From contig JAFECU010000268.1 in NCBI GenBank assembly GCA_018242005.1, positions 1-52,152 on the forward strand: 52,152 bases of DNA. Direction: 5' to 3'. Under the pieces are notes generated by a model. The model worked only from the letters and a program-made list of their open reading frames with translations. It was not told the origin of the DNA and made no database searches. Position numbers and translations under genes: made by a program. The stretch is from Pseudomonadota bacterium (GTDB lineage: Bacteria; Pseudomonadota; Gammaproteobacteria; Burkholderiales; Burkholderiaceae_C). The stretch's first letter is position 1. Each line of letters begins with the position of its first letter. Shown piece by piece: positions 42,336-50,741 of the stretch.

Positions 42336-42671
42336 ATGCAGAAGAAATCCATGATGATCAAAAGGCTTGCACTTGCCGTGCTTCTGGGTATGGCTGGTAC
42401 CAGCGCCCTCGCCGAGGTGAACGTAAGCGTGGGCATAGGCCTTCCGGGCCTGGTCTATGCACCGCCGGTGGCCGTGTATGCGCCGCCTCCGGCTTACGTC
42501 GTGCCCGGCGCCGTGTATGCGCCGCGCCCCGTGATGGTGGCGCCGCAGCCCATGTACGCGCCGCGCTGGCGCGGCGACGACGATGACCACGATGAGTGGA
42601 GGAAATGGCGTAGGCACGAGTACAAGGAACACCGGCGCTGGCGCCGCGAGCGGGATGACCACGACGATTGA
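42336..42671 (+). CDS. Small secreted envelope protein with Pro/Tyr-rich middle and charged tail
   Basis: 111 residues. A signal peptide (cleavage near SALA, residue ~26) is followed by a segment rich in Tyr-Ala-Pro-Pro repeats (VYAPPVAVYAPPPAY, VYAPRPVMVAPQPMYAP) and then by an alternately acidic and basic tail (DDDDHDEW, KWRRHEYKEHRRWRRERDDH). Similar small proteins occur in many betaproteobacteria without known function; the His/Asp tail could bind metal. ATG 42336 is used; ATG 42351 or 42354 are possible. No strong Shine-Dalgarno. Confidence 0.75.
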   Translation: MQKKSMMIKRLALAVLLGMAGTSALAEVNVSVGIGLPGLVYAPPVAVYAPPPAYVVPGAVYAPRPVMVAPQPMYAPRWRGDDDDHDEWRKWRRHEYKEHRRWRRERDDHDD

Positions 42672-42850
42672 GGCCGACTCTTTTGCCTATCTATGCCCGC
42701 CCTGCACACCCAAACGCGCCCCGCTTTTCGTTGCAGATGCCCGGCATGGCCCCGGTTCTGGCTGTGCTCGCGCAGCCCAATCGAACGCGTTTTGATTGTT
42801 GATATGCCTGTCGGGTACGACCCAAGAGCTCAGCCTCTGGCTGCACGCTG

Positions 42851-43037
42851 GTCTGGGGCCTGTTAACGCGATGCAACGGGATCCCTTTGCGGCGCAACCC
42901 GAAGGGAAGTTCGGCACAGCCCACCCCTCGGCGTTGCGCTCCTTGTGCGTAGCGACGTACGCACAGCGTCGCGCGCCTTGATGGGCGTGCTGTGCCGAGC
43001 TTCGCGACCTCTTGCATAGCGTTAACAGGCCCTAGAC
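42851..43037. mobile_element. MITE-like palindromic element
   Basis: The ends are 26-bp inverted repeats (42851-42876 and 43012-43037) matching at 24 positions, including GGGCCTGTTAACGC. Inside, TCGGCACAGC (42911-42920) pairs with GCTGTGCCGA (42989-42998), and further pieces near the centre (TGTGCGTAGCGAC and GTACGCACAGCGTC) are also complementary, so the whole 187 bp could fold into a long imperfect hairpin. No open frame of note and no clear target-site duplication. It ends 7 nt before the ATG of the M48 peptidase. The rest of 42672-43044 shows no gene. Confidence 0.75.
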
Positions 43038-43044
43038 TTGGGGC

Positions 43045-43926
43045 ATGAGCCTTCGCACTACCGACCACCCCACGCCTCCACTGCGCCCGGAAGTGGGTTG
43101 CCACTGCTGCGCCGCACGCGGCGGAATCTGGCCGGCGCGCCGAGCCTTCGTGCTGGCTGCTGCCGGCGCGGCCGCGTGGCCGGCCGCGGCGCAGGTGGAC
43201 GTGGGGGGTGCCTCGGGCATGCGCCGGCTGGTGCCGGCCGAGCAACTGGAGACATCGGCCACGCAGCAATATGGCCAGCTGCTGGCCCAGGCCAGGGCGC
43301 AGCGCGCGCTGGCGCCCGACGATCACCCGCAACTCGTGAAGCTGCGCGCCATTGCGCGGCGCCTCATCCCGTTTGCGGCGCAGTGGAACCCGCGCGTCGC
43401 GCAGTGGCGCTGGGAGGTCAATCTGATCGGCAGCAAGGAGATCAACGCCTTCTGCATGCCCGGCGGCAAGATTGCGTTCTATACCGGCATCCTCGATCGC
43501 CTTCAGCTCACCGACGATGAGATCGCCATGGTCATGGGCCATGAGATGGCACACGCCCTGCGCGAGCATGCGCGCTCGCGCATTGCCAAGAGCCAGGCGA
43601 CCAGCATCGGCCTGTCGCTGGGCGCGCAGCTGCTGGGCCTGGGAGAGCTCGGCAATGTGGCGGCCAACCTCGGCACGCAGCTGCTCACGCTCAAGTACAG
43701 CCGTGGCGACGAGACCGAGGCCGACCTGGTTGGCCTGGAGCTGGCCGCGCGCGCCGGCTACAACCCCCAGGCCGCCGTGAGCCTGTGGCGCAAGATGGGC
43801 GAGGCCACGGGCAATGGCGGCATCGGCTTCCTGTCCACCCATCCCACGGGGCCGGACCGCATCCGCGAGCTTGAAGCCAACGTGCCGCGTGTCGAGGGCC
43901 TCTACCAGCAGGCGCGGCAGCGTTGA
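43045..43926 (+). CDS. M48-family zinc metallopeptidase, exported
   Basis: 293 residues. Zinc site HEMAH with the third ligand Glu in DETEADLVGLE, as in the periplasmic LoiP/YcaL/BepA branch of M48. The N-terminus has ARRAFVLAAAGAAAWPAAAQ, a Tat-like twin-arginine signal (RR.F) with cleavage after PAAA, preceded by an unusually long polar stretch with two Cys (HCCAARGG). Its role would be quality control of envelope or outer-membrane proteins. The MITE-like element abuts the start codon (7 nt), so its original promoter may have been displaced or altered; a later start is possible. Confidence 0.9.
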   Translation: MSLRTTDHPTPPLRPEVGCHCCAARGGIWPARRAFVLAAAGAAAWPAAAQVDVGGASGMRRLVPAEQLETSATQQYGQLLAQARAQRALAPDDHPQLVKLRAIARRLIPFAAQWNPRVAQWRWEVNLIGSKEINAFCMPGGKIAFYTGILDRLQLTDDEIAMVMGHEMAHALREHARSRIAKSQATSIGLSLGAQLLGLGELGNVAANLGTQLLTLKYSRGDETEADLVGLELAARAGYNPQAAVSLWRKMGEATGNGGIGFLSTHPTGPDRIRELEANVPRVEGLYQQARQR

Positions 43927-43928
43927 AT

Positions 43929-43980
43929 ATCAAAAAAGTGAGCTGCCAGCGCTTTGTGGCCGTGTGCTTCAGGCGATTTT
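43929..43980 (+). repeat. Comamonad interspersed repeat, copy G
   Basis: ATCAAAAAAGTGAGCTGCCA, GCGCTTTGTGGCCGTGTGCT, TCAGGCGATTTT. It fills nearly the whole 61-nt convergent gap between the M48 gene and the MBL gene, where it could serve as a two-way terminator. Confidence 0.8.
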
Positions 43981-43987
43981 CGAGAAA

Positions 43988-44626
43988 TCAGGTATTGCCC
44001 ACGTAGGGATTGCTGCGCCGCTCGCGCCCAAAGGTGCTCTCCGGCCCGTGGCCGGGAATGAATACCGTCTGGTCGCCCATGGGCCACAGTCGCTCTGTGA
44101 TGCTGTCGATCAGCTGCTGGTGGTTGCCGCCGGGAAAGTCGGTGCGGCCAATGCTGCCCGCAAACAGCACGTCGCCCACGAAGCAGCGGTCGATCTGCGG
44201 CGCGTGGAACACCACATGGCCGGGTGTGTGGCCGGGGCAGTGGCGCACGTTCAATGTCTCCTTGCCGATGGTGACCTGGTCGCCGTCGTGCAGCCAGCGC
44301 GTGGGCGCGAACGCCAGCGCAGGCGGAAAGCCGAACATGGCGCTTTGCTGCGGCAGGCCGTCGATCCAGAACTGGTCGCCCTCGTGCGGGCCGATGATGG
44401 GCAGCGAGAGGCGCTGCGCCAGCTCGCCCGTGCCGCCCGCGTGGTCGATGTGCGCGTGCGTGAGCCAGATGGCCTTGAGCGTCAGCCCCCGCTGCCGGAC
44501 CGCGGCGAGCAGCATGTCCAGGTCGCCGCCCGGGTCGATGACGGCGGCCTCCATGGTCTGGTCGCACCAGACGAGGGAGCAGTTCTGCTGAAAGGCGGTG
44601 ACGGGGATCGTGAGGTAGTGGAGCAT
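43988..44626 (-). CDS. MBL-fold hydrolase (glyoxalase II/YcbL-like)
   Basis: 212 residues. Metal-binding motif THAHIDHAGG, then CPGHTPGHVVF, GDVLFAGSIGRTDFPGG and FIPGHGPEST, the YcbL/type I glyoxalase II-like pattern. It hydrolyses a thioester or similar compound (S-lactoylglutathione-type); the exact substrate is not settled for this subgroup. ATG 44626 gives the standard opening LHYLTIPVTAFQQNCSLVWC. Confidence 0.94.
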   Translation of the reverse strand: MLHYLTIPVTAFQQNCSLVWCDQTMEAAVIDPGGDLDMLLAAVRQRGLTLKAIWLTHAHIDHAGGTGELAQRLSLPIIGPHEGDQFWIDGLPQQSAMFGFPPALAFAPTRWLHDGDQVTIGKETLNVRHCPGHTPGHVVFHAPQIDRCFVGDVLFAGSIGRTDFPGGNHQQLIDSITERLWPMGDQTVFIPGHGPESTFGRERRSNPYVGNT

Positions 44627-44670
44627 GGGGGCGATTGTCTCAGGCCTGCGGGCGCGGGCGCCTGCCGCCT

Positions 44671-45339
44671 TCAGCCCTGCAGCCGGGGGGCTATGGCCGC
44701 GCGCACATTGCGCACATGCGCCATGCCCGCCCGGTCCGCGGCCTCCTCGTCACCGGCCAGGATGGCCTGGCACATGGCCTGGTAGTCGCGCATGCGCACC
44801 TGCTGCAGCGTGGCCGGGCGATGCTGGGCGTAGACGATGGGCATGTGGATGGAGGGCAGCAGGCGGCGCAGCTCGCGGCTGCCGCTGGCGGCCAGCAGGG
44901 CGCGGTACAAAGCGCGGCGCGCGCCCGCGAAGGCGTCCTGGTCCTGGCCGCGGTCGGCCTCATGCAGGCGTGCGAGCGCGTCCCGGATGGGCGCGGATGG
45001 CGCGCCGGCGGCGAGCGCGCGCGCGGCGCTGCGCGCCAGCAGGCCGGTCATGCGCTCGGCCACGTCCAGCACGTCCAGCGTCTCCTGCACCGACAGCGTG
45101 CGTATCGCCGCGCCCTTGTTGCGAAACAGCTCCACCAGGCCCTGGGCCGCCAGGCGCTGCAGCGCCTCGCGCACCGAGGCGCGGCTGACGCCGAATTGCG
45201 CGGCCAGGTCCAGTTCCACCAGGCGCTGGCCCGGCACGAAACGCTGCTCGGCCAGCCCCTGCACGATGCCGTGGAACACCGTGTCGGCGGCGGATTCCGG
45301 GGTGTCGGCGGCAGGCTCGGGCGTCGGTGTGGCAGGCAT
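44671..45339 (-). CDS. GntR-family regulator with FCD domain
   Basis: 222 residues. The N-terminal winged helix (VFHGIVQGLAEQRFVPGQRL, FGVSRASVREALQRLAAQGL) is followed by a helical FCD effector domain, whose metal-site histidines are partly visible (MPIVYAQHR, MAHVRN). It diverges from an acyl-CoA dehydrogenase gene with a perfect FCD-type operator in between, so it probably represses both. The inducer is likely an organic acid or acyl compound. Confidence 0.93.
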   Translation of the reverse strand: MPATPTPEPAADTPESAADTVFHGIVQGLAEQRFVPGQRLVELDLAAQFGVSRASVREALQRLAAQGLVELFRNKGAAIRTLSVQETLDVLDVAERMTGLLARSAARALAAGAPSAPIRDALARLHEADRGQDQDAFAGARRALYRALLAASGSRELRRLLPSIHMPIVYAQHRPATLQQVRMRDYQAMCQAILAGDEEAADRAGMAHVRNVRAAIAPRLQG

Positions 45340-45400
45340 GGGGCGTGGCAGGTCGGCAAGAGAAGCTGAACGTTAGCACAGCACAGCGGGGTTGTTGTCA

Positions 45401-45417
45401 ATATTGTCTGACAATAT
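45401..45417 (+). promoter_or_regulatory. GntR (FCD) operator between divergent GntR and acyl-CoA dehydrogenase genes
   Basis: ATATTGTCTGACAATAT is a perfect 17-bp palindrome and its core TTGTCTGACAA fits the FCD-type consensus TNGTNNNACNA at every position. It is 62 nt from one start codon and 51 nt from the other. Confidence 0.85.
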
Positions 45418-45467
45418 GATCTGCAATGCGCCAGGTGTTCTGGTGAATCCGTTTGACGAGGTGCTGC

Positions 45468-46667
45468 ATGGACTTCTCTCTTTCGCCCGAACTGCGCGCA
45501 TTGCGCGACAAGGTGCGGCAATTCATTGCCGAGCAGGTGATTCCGCTGGAGGGCGACGCGCGCCAGTCGCACCACGGCCCGGACGCGGCGCTGCGCAACG
45601 AGCTGGTGGCGCGCGCCAGGGCGGCCGGCCTGCTCACGCCGCACGCCTCGCGCGAGATGGGCGGCCTGGGTCTCACGCACATCGAGAAGGCCGTGGTGTT
45701 CGAGGAGGCCGGCTACTCGTGGCTCGGCCCGACGGCGCTCAACATCCATGCGCCCGACGAGGGCAACATCCACCTCATGGAGGAGGTCGCCACGCCCGCG
45801 CAGAAGCAACGCTGGCTGCGCGGCCAGGTGGCCGGGCAGTGGCGATCGTGCTTTGCCATGACCGAGCCCGCGCCCGGCGCCGGGGCCGATCCTTCGATGC
45901 TGCAGACCACGGCCGTGCGCGACGGCGACGATTACGTGATCAACGGCCGCAAGTGGTTCATCACCGGCGCCGACGGGGCGCACTACGCCATCGTCATGGC
46001 GCGCATGGAGGACGGCTCGGCGACGATGTTCCTCACCGACATGGACCGGCCCGGGATCGTGCTGGAACGCAACATGGACGCCATGGACGCGTGCTTTGCC
46101 GGCGGCCACGGCGTGCTGCGCTTTGACAAGCTGCGCGTGCCAGCAAGCGACGTGCTCGGCGAGATCGGCAAAGGCTTTCGTTACGCCCAGGTGCGCCTGG
46201 CGCCGGCGCGTCTCACGCACTGCATGCGCTGGCTGGGCCAGGCGCGGCGCGCGCACGACACGGCCCTGGCCTACGCCCGCAAGCGCCAGGCCTTCGGAAG
46301 GCAGCTGGCCGAGCACGAGGGCGTGGGCTTCATGCTGGCCGACAACGACATGGACCTGCACACCGCGCGCCTGCACATCTGGCACACGGCCTGGCTGCTG
46401 GACCGGGGCGAGAAGGGCAACTTCGAGTCGAGCCGCGCCAAGGTCGTGTGCTCCGAGGCCGAATGGCGCGTGGTGGACCGCAGCGTGCAGATCCTGGGTG
46501 GCCAGGGCGTGACGGGCGAGACGCCGGTGATGCGCATCTTCACCGACATGCGCGCCTTTCGCATCTACGACGGCCCGAGCGAGGTGCACCGCTGGAGCAT
46601 GGCGCGCAAGCTCGTGCACATGGCCGAAAAGGCCGAGGCCGAACTGCTGCGCGAAGGGGGGGCGTGA
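45468..46667 (+). CDS. Acyl-CoA dehydrogenase (ACAD10/11-like)
   Basis: 399 residues. FAD enzyme that puts a double bond into acyl-CoA. Substrate/FAD contacts AMTEPAPGAGADPSMLQTTA and KWFITGADGA, then RLAPARLTHCMRWLG, ILGGQGVTGETPV and the late RIYDGPSEVHRWSMA, the pattern of the ACAD10/11 branch, which takes long or branched acyl chains. GAGG lies 6 nt before ATG 45468. It is regulated, most likely, by the divergent GntR protein. Confidence 0.94.
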   Translation: MDFSLSPELRALRDKVRQFIAEQVIPLEGDARQSHHGPDAALRNELVARARAAGLLTPHASREMGGLGLTHIEKAVVFEEAGYSWLGPTALNIHAPDEGNIHLMEEVATPAQKQRWLRGQVAGQWRSCFAMTEPAPGAGADPSMLQTTAVRDGDDYVINGRKWFITGADGAHYAIVMARMEDGSATMFLTDMDRPGIVLERNMDAMDACFAGGHGVLRFDKLRVPASDVLGEIGKGFRYAQVRLAPARLTHCMRWLGQARRAHDTALAYARKRQAFGRQLAEHEGVGFMLADNDMDLHTARLHIWHTAWLLDRGEKGNFESSRAKVVCSEAEWRVVDRSVQILGGQGVTGETPVMRIFTDMRAFRIYDGPSEVHRWSMARKLVHMAEKAEAELLREGGA

Positions 46668-46968
46668 ACTTGGGCAACGATGTAAAGCAGCGCTTTGGCC
46701 TGCGCGGCAAGGCACGCCGGCAGGGGCGAATTGATGGCGCTGGCAGCACTGCGGGCCCGGTCGCTGCAAGCGCCAAGGCAGCCCGGCGGTTTCGCGGCCG
46801 CCCGCAGGCGCCGCGTTTTTTGAGCGGCACAAGAAGATGCCGACGAGGGTGCATGCGGATGCTTGTTCCGGCGTGCTGCATTGCGATGGACGTCATCTTT
46901 ACGGCCCCCATGCCAAGCGTGTAGGTGGGGTGGCCGGACGCCCAGAATCGTTTTGCCGGCGTCGGGCC
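46668..46968 (+). other. Intergenic region, nothing recognised
   Basis: 301 nt between the convergent acyl-CoA dehydrogenase and glutamine amidotransferase genes. An open frame continues from GTG 46664 to 46924 but has low-complexity Arg/Ala content and no similarity I recognise. No hairpin with a T-run is evident. Confidence 0.5.
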
Positions 46969-47736
46969 TCAGATCGACAGGCACTCGCCTTCGACAAATA
47001 CCCGCAGCTCGCCAGATTGAAATGGCGTCCATTGCTCATTGGAAGTCAGCGGCGCCGTAACCACGACGGCCACCTTGTCGGCGGGTGTGGTGTGGGCCGA
47101 GAAATCAATGCGCAGGTCTTCGTCGCACAGCTGGGCCTGCGAGAACGGGTGGCGGCGCTCGATGTAGTGCAGCTGGGTGGAGGCATGGGCCCACAGGGCC
47201 TGGCCGTTGGAGAGCAGGAAGTTGAACGTACCGTGCAGCGCGATGCGCGCCGCCAATTCGCGCAGGGTGAGCGTGAGTTCCTGAATGCTGGGCATGCCGG
47301 CGTGCGACTTGGAAAGCTCCTGCATCAGCCAGCAAAACACGTGCTCGCTGTCCGTGCTGCCCACGGGATGGAAATGGGCGTGCAGGCGTGGTCGAAAATC
47401 CTTCAGATCACCATTGTGCGCAAACACCCAGTAACGTCCCCAGAGTTCGCGCACAAAGGGGTGGCAGTTTTCCAGGCTGACCACGCCCTGCGTGGCCTTG
47501 CGGATATGGGCGATGACGTTGCGGCTCTTGATCGGGTAGCGACGGATCAGCTCGGCCACGGGTGAATCCAAGGCCCGTTCATGGTCCACGAAATGGCGCA
47601 GGCCCCGTCCCTCGAAAAAGGCGATGCCCCAGCCGTCGGTGTGATCCGCTGTGTGACCGGCACGCTGGGCAAAGCCGGTGAAGCTAAAGGTCACATCGGT
47701 CGGGGTATTGGCATTCATGCCGAGCAATTGGCACAT
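46969..47736 (-). CDS. Class II glutamine amidotransferase (YafJ-like)
   Basis: 255 residues. MCQLLGMNANTPTD exposes Cys1 as nucleophile after Met removal; HTDGWGIAFFEG, AHIRKATQGVV and FAHNGDLKDF are Ntn-glutaminase motifs. Members such as YafJ/EgtC hydrolyse glutamine-type amides; the in vivo substrate is unknown and no partner synthase is adjacent. Confidence 0.93.
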   Translation of the reverse strand: MCQLLGMNANTPTDVTFSFTGFAQRAGHTADHTDGWGIAFFEGRGLRHFVDHERALDSPVAELIRRYPIKSRNVIAHIRKATQGVVSLENCHPFVRELWGRYWVFAHNGDLKDFRPRLHAHFHPVGSTDSEHVFCWLMQELSKSHAGMPSIQELTLTLRELAARIALHGTFNFLLSNGQALWAHASTQLHYIERRHPFSQAQLCDEDLRIDFSAHTTPADKVAVVVTAPLTSNEQWTPFQSGELRVFVEGECLSI

Positions 47737-47769
47737 GGCGAGCCTGGGCCGGTCGGCCGTGGAGGGGGC

Positions 47770-47958
47770 CTATTGCCGATCGAGCCAGAGCTTGCCGCCC
47801 GTTGCCCAGTTTTCGCGCTTCACGTCAGTGATCAGGATGTCCACGGACTCGGGCGATCCGCCCAGGATTTCGACCGAGACCCGGGTGATTTCTTCGGCCA
47901 GCTTGCGCTTTTGCTCGACGGTGCGGCCTTCCATCATTTCGATGTGGTAGGTGGGCAT
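47770..47958 (-). CDS. 4-Oxalocrotonate tautomerase family protein
   Basis: 62 residues, the normal size. Pro1 (after Met removal) in PTYHIEMMEGRT is the catalytic base, with KRKLAEEITRVSVEILGG and SVDILITDVKRENWATGG as family core. It catalyses keto-enol tautomerisation; context gives no specific pathway. ATG 47958 puts Pro at the right place; GGATCC lies upstream. Confidence 0.95.
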   Translation of the reverse strand: MPTYHIEMMEGRTVEQKRKLAEEITRVSVEILGGSPESVDILITDVKRENWATGGKLWLDRQ

Positions 47959-47986
47959 GGGGATCCTTAGATAAATTGGAGATTCA

Positions 47987-48202
47987 TCATATCGGCTGCG
48001 CCTCCTGTGCATATGGTATGGGACGGGCGCATTGCGGGCAGATGCAGGCCAGGCCGCGCTGTTCGGCGGGCAGCCGCTGCAACGCGTCCGCTGCCACGGG
48101 CCGGGCCATGCACCAGCATTGCGCGGGTGACCGGCCGGCCGCCATCGCGCATTCGTTGGACTGGCCGCACAAGGGGCATTGGGAGCTGTCGGTCGCGTTC
48201 AT
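47987..48202 (-). CDS. Cysteine-rich CWC-type protein
   Basis: 71 residues. CPLCGQSNECAMAAG and QCWCM form the CWC motif; a second pair CICPQCARP follows, so two zinc or metal sites are likely. Function unknown. ATG 48202 is chosen because the motif begins 8 residues later, as in relatives. It is downstream of malate synthase on the same strand, separated by repeat copy H. Confidence 0.88.
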   Translation of the reverse strand: MNATDSSQCPLCGQSNECAMAAGRSPAQCWCMARPVAADALQRLPAEQRGLACICPQCARPIPYAQEAQPI

Positions 48203-48251
48203 GGCGGCAGTGTAGAAGCAACGACGGCACCCAGGGGTGCCGCCATTGCTC

Positions 48252-48300
48252 AAATAGCGCTGTAGCGCCCGCGTATCAAGCACAGCGCGCTACCATTTTT
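48252..48300 (-). repeat. Comamonad interspersed repeat, copy H
   Basis: On the minus strand: AAAATGGTAGCGCGCTGTGC, TTGATACGCGGGCGCTACAG, CGCTATTT. The halves GTAGCGCGC and GCGCTAC pair well, so the hairpin is better kept here than in other copies. It is 6 nt past the malate synthase stop. Confidence 0.8.
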
Positions 48301-48306
48301 ATGAAA

Positions 48307-50505
48307 TCAGCGGCCGCTGGACTTGACCTTCAGGCGCCAGGCGTGCAGCAGCGGCTCGGTGTAGCCGCTCGGCTGCTCCACGCCCTTGAAGACCAGGTCA
48401 CAGGCGGCCTGATAGGCCATGGACTCGTGGAAACGGCCATGCATGCGCTGGTACAGCGGATCGCCGGCGTTCTGCTGGTCCACCTTGGCGGCCATGCGCT
48501 CGAAGGTGGCGCGGACCTGGCCCTCGCTGACGATGCCGTGCAGCAGCCAGTTGGCGACATGTTGGCTGCTGATACGCAGCGTGGCGCGGTCTTCCATGAG
48601 GCCGATGTCGTTGATGTCGGGCACCTTGGAGCAGCCCACGCCCTGGTCCACCCAGCGCACCACATAGCCCAGGATGCCCTGGATGTTGTTGTCCAGCTCC
48701 TGCTGCTTCTCCAGCTCGCTCCAGTTGGGATTTGCCGAGACCGGCACGGTGAGCAGCCCGGTCAGCAGATTGTCGCGTTCGGCATCGGCGCTGGTCTTTT
48801 CCAGTTCCTGCTGGATGGCGGCGACGTTGACCTGGTGGTAGTGCAGGGCGTGCAGCGTGGCGCCCGTGGGGCTGGGCACCCAGGCGGTGTTGGCGCCGGC
48901 CTTGGGATGGGCGATCTTCTGCTCGAGCATGGCGCGCATGAGGTCGGGCATGGCCCACATGCCCTTGCCGATCTGCGCCTTGCCGCGCAGACCCATGGAC
49001 AGGCCGACGAGCACGTTGTTCTTCTCGTAGGCCTGAATCCAGGCGCTGGTCTTCATGTCGCCCTTGCGGATCATGGGGCCGGCGTGCATGGCGGTGTGCA
49101 TCTCGTCACCCGTGCGGTCCAGAAAGCCGGTGTTGATGAAGGCCACGCGGCTGCTTGCCGCGGCAATGCAGGCCTGGAGGTTGACCGAGGTGCGGCGCTC
49201 CTCGTCCATGATGCCGAGCTTGACGGTGCTGTCCGGAAGGCCCAACAGGCGTTCGACGCGGCCGAACAGTTCGTTGGCAAATGCCACCTCGGCCGGGCCG
49301 TGCATCTTGGGCTTGACAATGTAGACGCTGCCCGTGCGGCTGTTGCGGATGCCGTTGGCGCCCAGGCCCTTGAGGTCGTGCAAAGCGATGGCCGTGGTGA
49401 CCACGGCGTCCAGCATGCCTTCGGGAATTTCCTGGCCCGCGCTGCCCCACAGGATGGCGGGGTTGGTCATCAGGTGGCCAACATTGCGCACGAACATCAG
49501 CGAGCGGCCGTGCAGCCTCACGCTCCTGCCGTCGGCGCCGACATACTCGCGGTCGGGGTTGAGGCCGCGCGTCATGGGCTTGCCGCCCTTGTCGAAGGTC
49601 TCGGTCAGCGTGCCCTTCAGGATGCCCAGCCAATTGCTGTAGCCCAGCACCTTGTCCTCGGCGTCCACGGCGGCCACGGAATCCTCCAGGTCCAGGATGG
49701 TGGACAGGGCGGCCTCGACCACCACGTCGGCCACGCCGGCGGCGTCGCTCTTGCCGATGGGGGTGGCGCGGTCGATGCGGATGTCGATATGCAGGCCATT
49801 GTTCAGCAGCAGCACGGCCGATGGCGCGGCGGCGTCACCCTGGTGGCCGACAAACTGCGCGGCATTCTTCAGGCCGGTGACGCTGCCGTCCTTGAGCGTG
49901 ACGGCCAGCTTGCCGCCGCCGACCGTGTAGGCCGTGGCGTCCTTGTGCGAGCCGGCCGCCAGTGGCGCTGCCTGATCCAGAAAGTCGCGCGCAAAGGCAA
50001 TCACCCTGGCGCCGCGCACCGGGTTGTAGCCCTTGCCCTTCTCGGCGCCGCCGTCCTCGGCGATCACGTCTGTGCCATAAAGCGCGTCGTAGAGCGAGCC
50101 CCAGCGCGCATTGGCCGCGTTGAGCGCGTAGCGCGCGTTCAGGATGGGCACCACCAGCTGGGGGCCCGCCTGTATGGCCAGCTCGGCATCCACATTCGTG
50201 GTGCTGGCCTTGGCTCCCTTGGGCGGCTCCACCAGGTAGCCGATGCGAGTCAGGAAGGCACGAAAGCCCGCCATGTCGCCGATGGGGCCGGGGTTGGCCT
50301 TGTGCCAGGTGTCGAGCTCCTTCTGCAGGCGGTCGCGCTCGGCCAGCAGTGCGGCGTTCTTGGGTGCGAGATCGGCGACGATGGCATCAAAACCCTTCCA
50401 GAATGCGGCTGGATCGACGCCAGTGCCGGGCAGCACCTGCTCGTTGATGAAGGCGTGCAGTTCGTTGGCCACCTGCAGGCCGTGGACTTGGGTACGTGCG
50501 CTCAT
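48307..50505 (-). CDS. glcB: Malate synthase G
   Basis: 732 residues, the size of isoform G. It condenses glyoxylate with acetyl-CoA to malate. Seen: [66 protein letters not shown] (acid residues for Mg), [20 protein letters not shown] and [22 protein letters not shown] 50505 is preceded by AGGGGG. It diverges from a LysR gene across a 236-nt AT-rich region. Together with glcE/glcF (13406-16586) it would complete use of glycolate via glyoxylate. Confidence 0.97.
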   Translation of the reverse strand: MSARTQVHGLQVANELHAFINEQVLPGTGVDPAAFWKGFDAIVADLAPKNAALLAERDRLQKELDTWHKANPGPIGDMAGFRAFLTRIGYLVEPPKGAKASTTNVDAELAIQAGPQLVVPILNARYALNAANARWGSLYDALYGTDVIAEDGGAEKGKGYNPVRGARVIAFARDFLDQAAPLAAGSHKDATAYTVGGGKLAVTLKDGSVTGLKNAAQFVGHQGDAAAPSAVLLLNNGLHIDIRIDRATPIGKSDAAGVADVVVEAALSTILDLEDSVAAVDAEDKVLGYSNWLGILKGTLTETFDKGGKPMTRGLNPDREYVGADGRSVRLHGRSLMFVRNVGHLMTNPAILWGSAGQEIPEGMLDAVVTTAIALHDLKGLGANGIRNSRTGSVYIVKPKMHGPAEVAFANELFGRVERLLGLPDSTVKLGIMDEERRTSVNLQACIAAASSRVAFINTGFLDRTGDEMHTAMHAGPMIRKGDMKTSAWIQAYEKNNVLVGLSMGLRGKAQIGKGMWAMPDLMRAMLEQKIAHPKAGANTAWVPSPTGATLHALHYHQVNVAAIQQELEKTSADAERDNLLTGLLTVPVSANPNWSELEKQQELDNNIQGILGYVVRWVDQGVGCSKVPDINDIGLMEDRATLRISSQHVANWLLHGIVSEGQVRATFERMAAKVDQQNAGDPLYQRMHGRFHESMAYQAACDLVFKGVEQPSGYTEPLLHAWRLKVKSSGR

Positions 50506-50613
50506 GAGAAACCCCCTGGCAATGATGTGACGAAGTCGTGCCGCGCAATGCGGATCCTTGTCTGCCACTGTATTACAAATATTTCCGTTAATAAATCGCG
50601 TCAATATCTCAAA

Positions 50614-50640
50614 ACCAATGACTTTTTGGTAAGTATTGGT
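50614..50640 (+). promoter_or_regulatory. Inverted repeat in the glcB-LysR divergent region, candidate operator
   Basis: ACCAAT (50614-50619) and ATTGGT (50635-50640) are perfect complements 15 nt apart, in the AT-rich stretch between the divergent genes. LysR-type operator is possible; weak evidence. Confidence 0.35.
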
Positions 50641-50681
50641 CACACTGGCGTGCGCGCCGTCAAGAGACGGCAGGGCCTCAT

Positions 50682-50729
50682 AAAATTGATAGCTGCTTGC
50701 GCCGATTGGATAGGTGTTTCAGGTCGATT
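50682..50729 (+). repeat. Comamonad interspersed repeat, copy I (5' of LysR)
   Basis: AAAATTGATAGCTGCTTGCG, CCGATTGGATAGGTGTTTCA, GGTCGATT: the left half is the clearest match to the family. It ends 12 nt before the LysR ATG and so forms its leader. Confidence 0.85.
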
Positions 50730-50741
50730 GGACTTGCATTC

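Noticed and set aside
46664-46924. A small gene starting at GTG within the acyl-CoA dehydrogenase stop
   Set aside because: Arg/Ala-rich low-complexity translation, no ribosome site, no recognisable motif.
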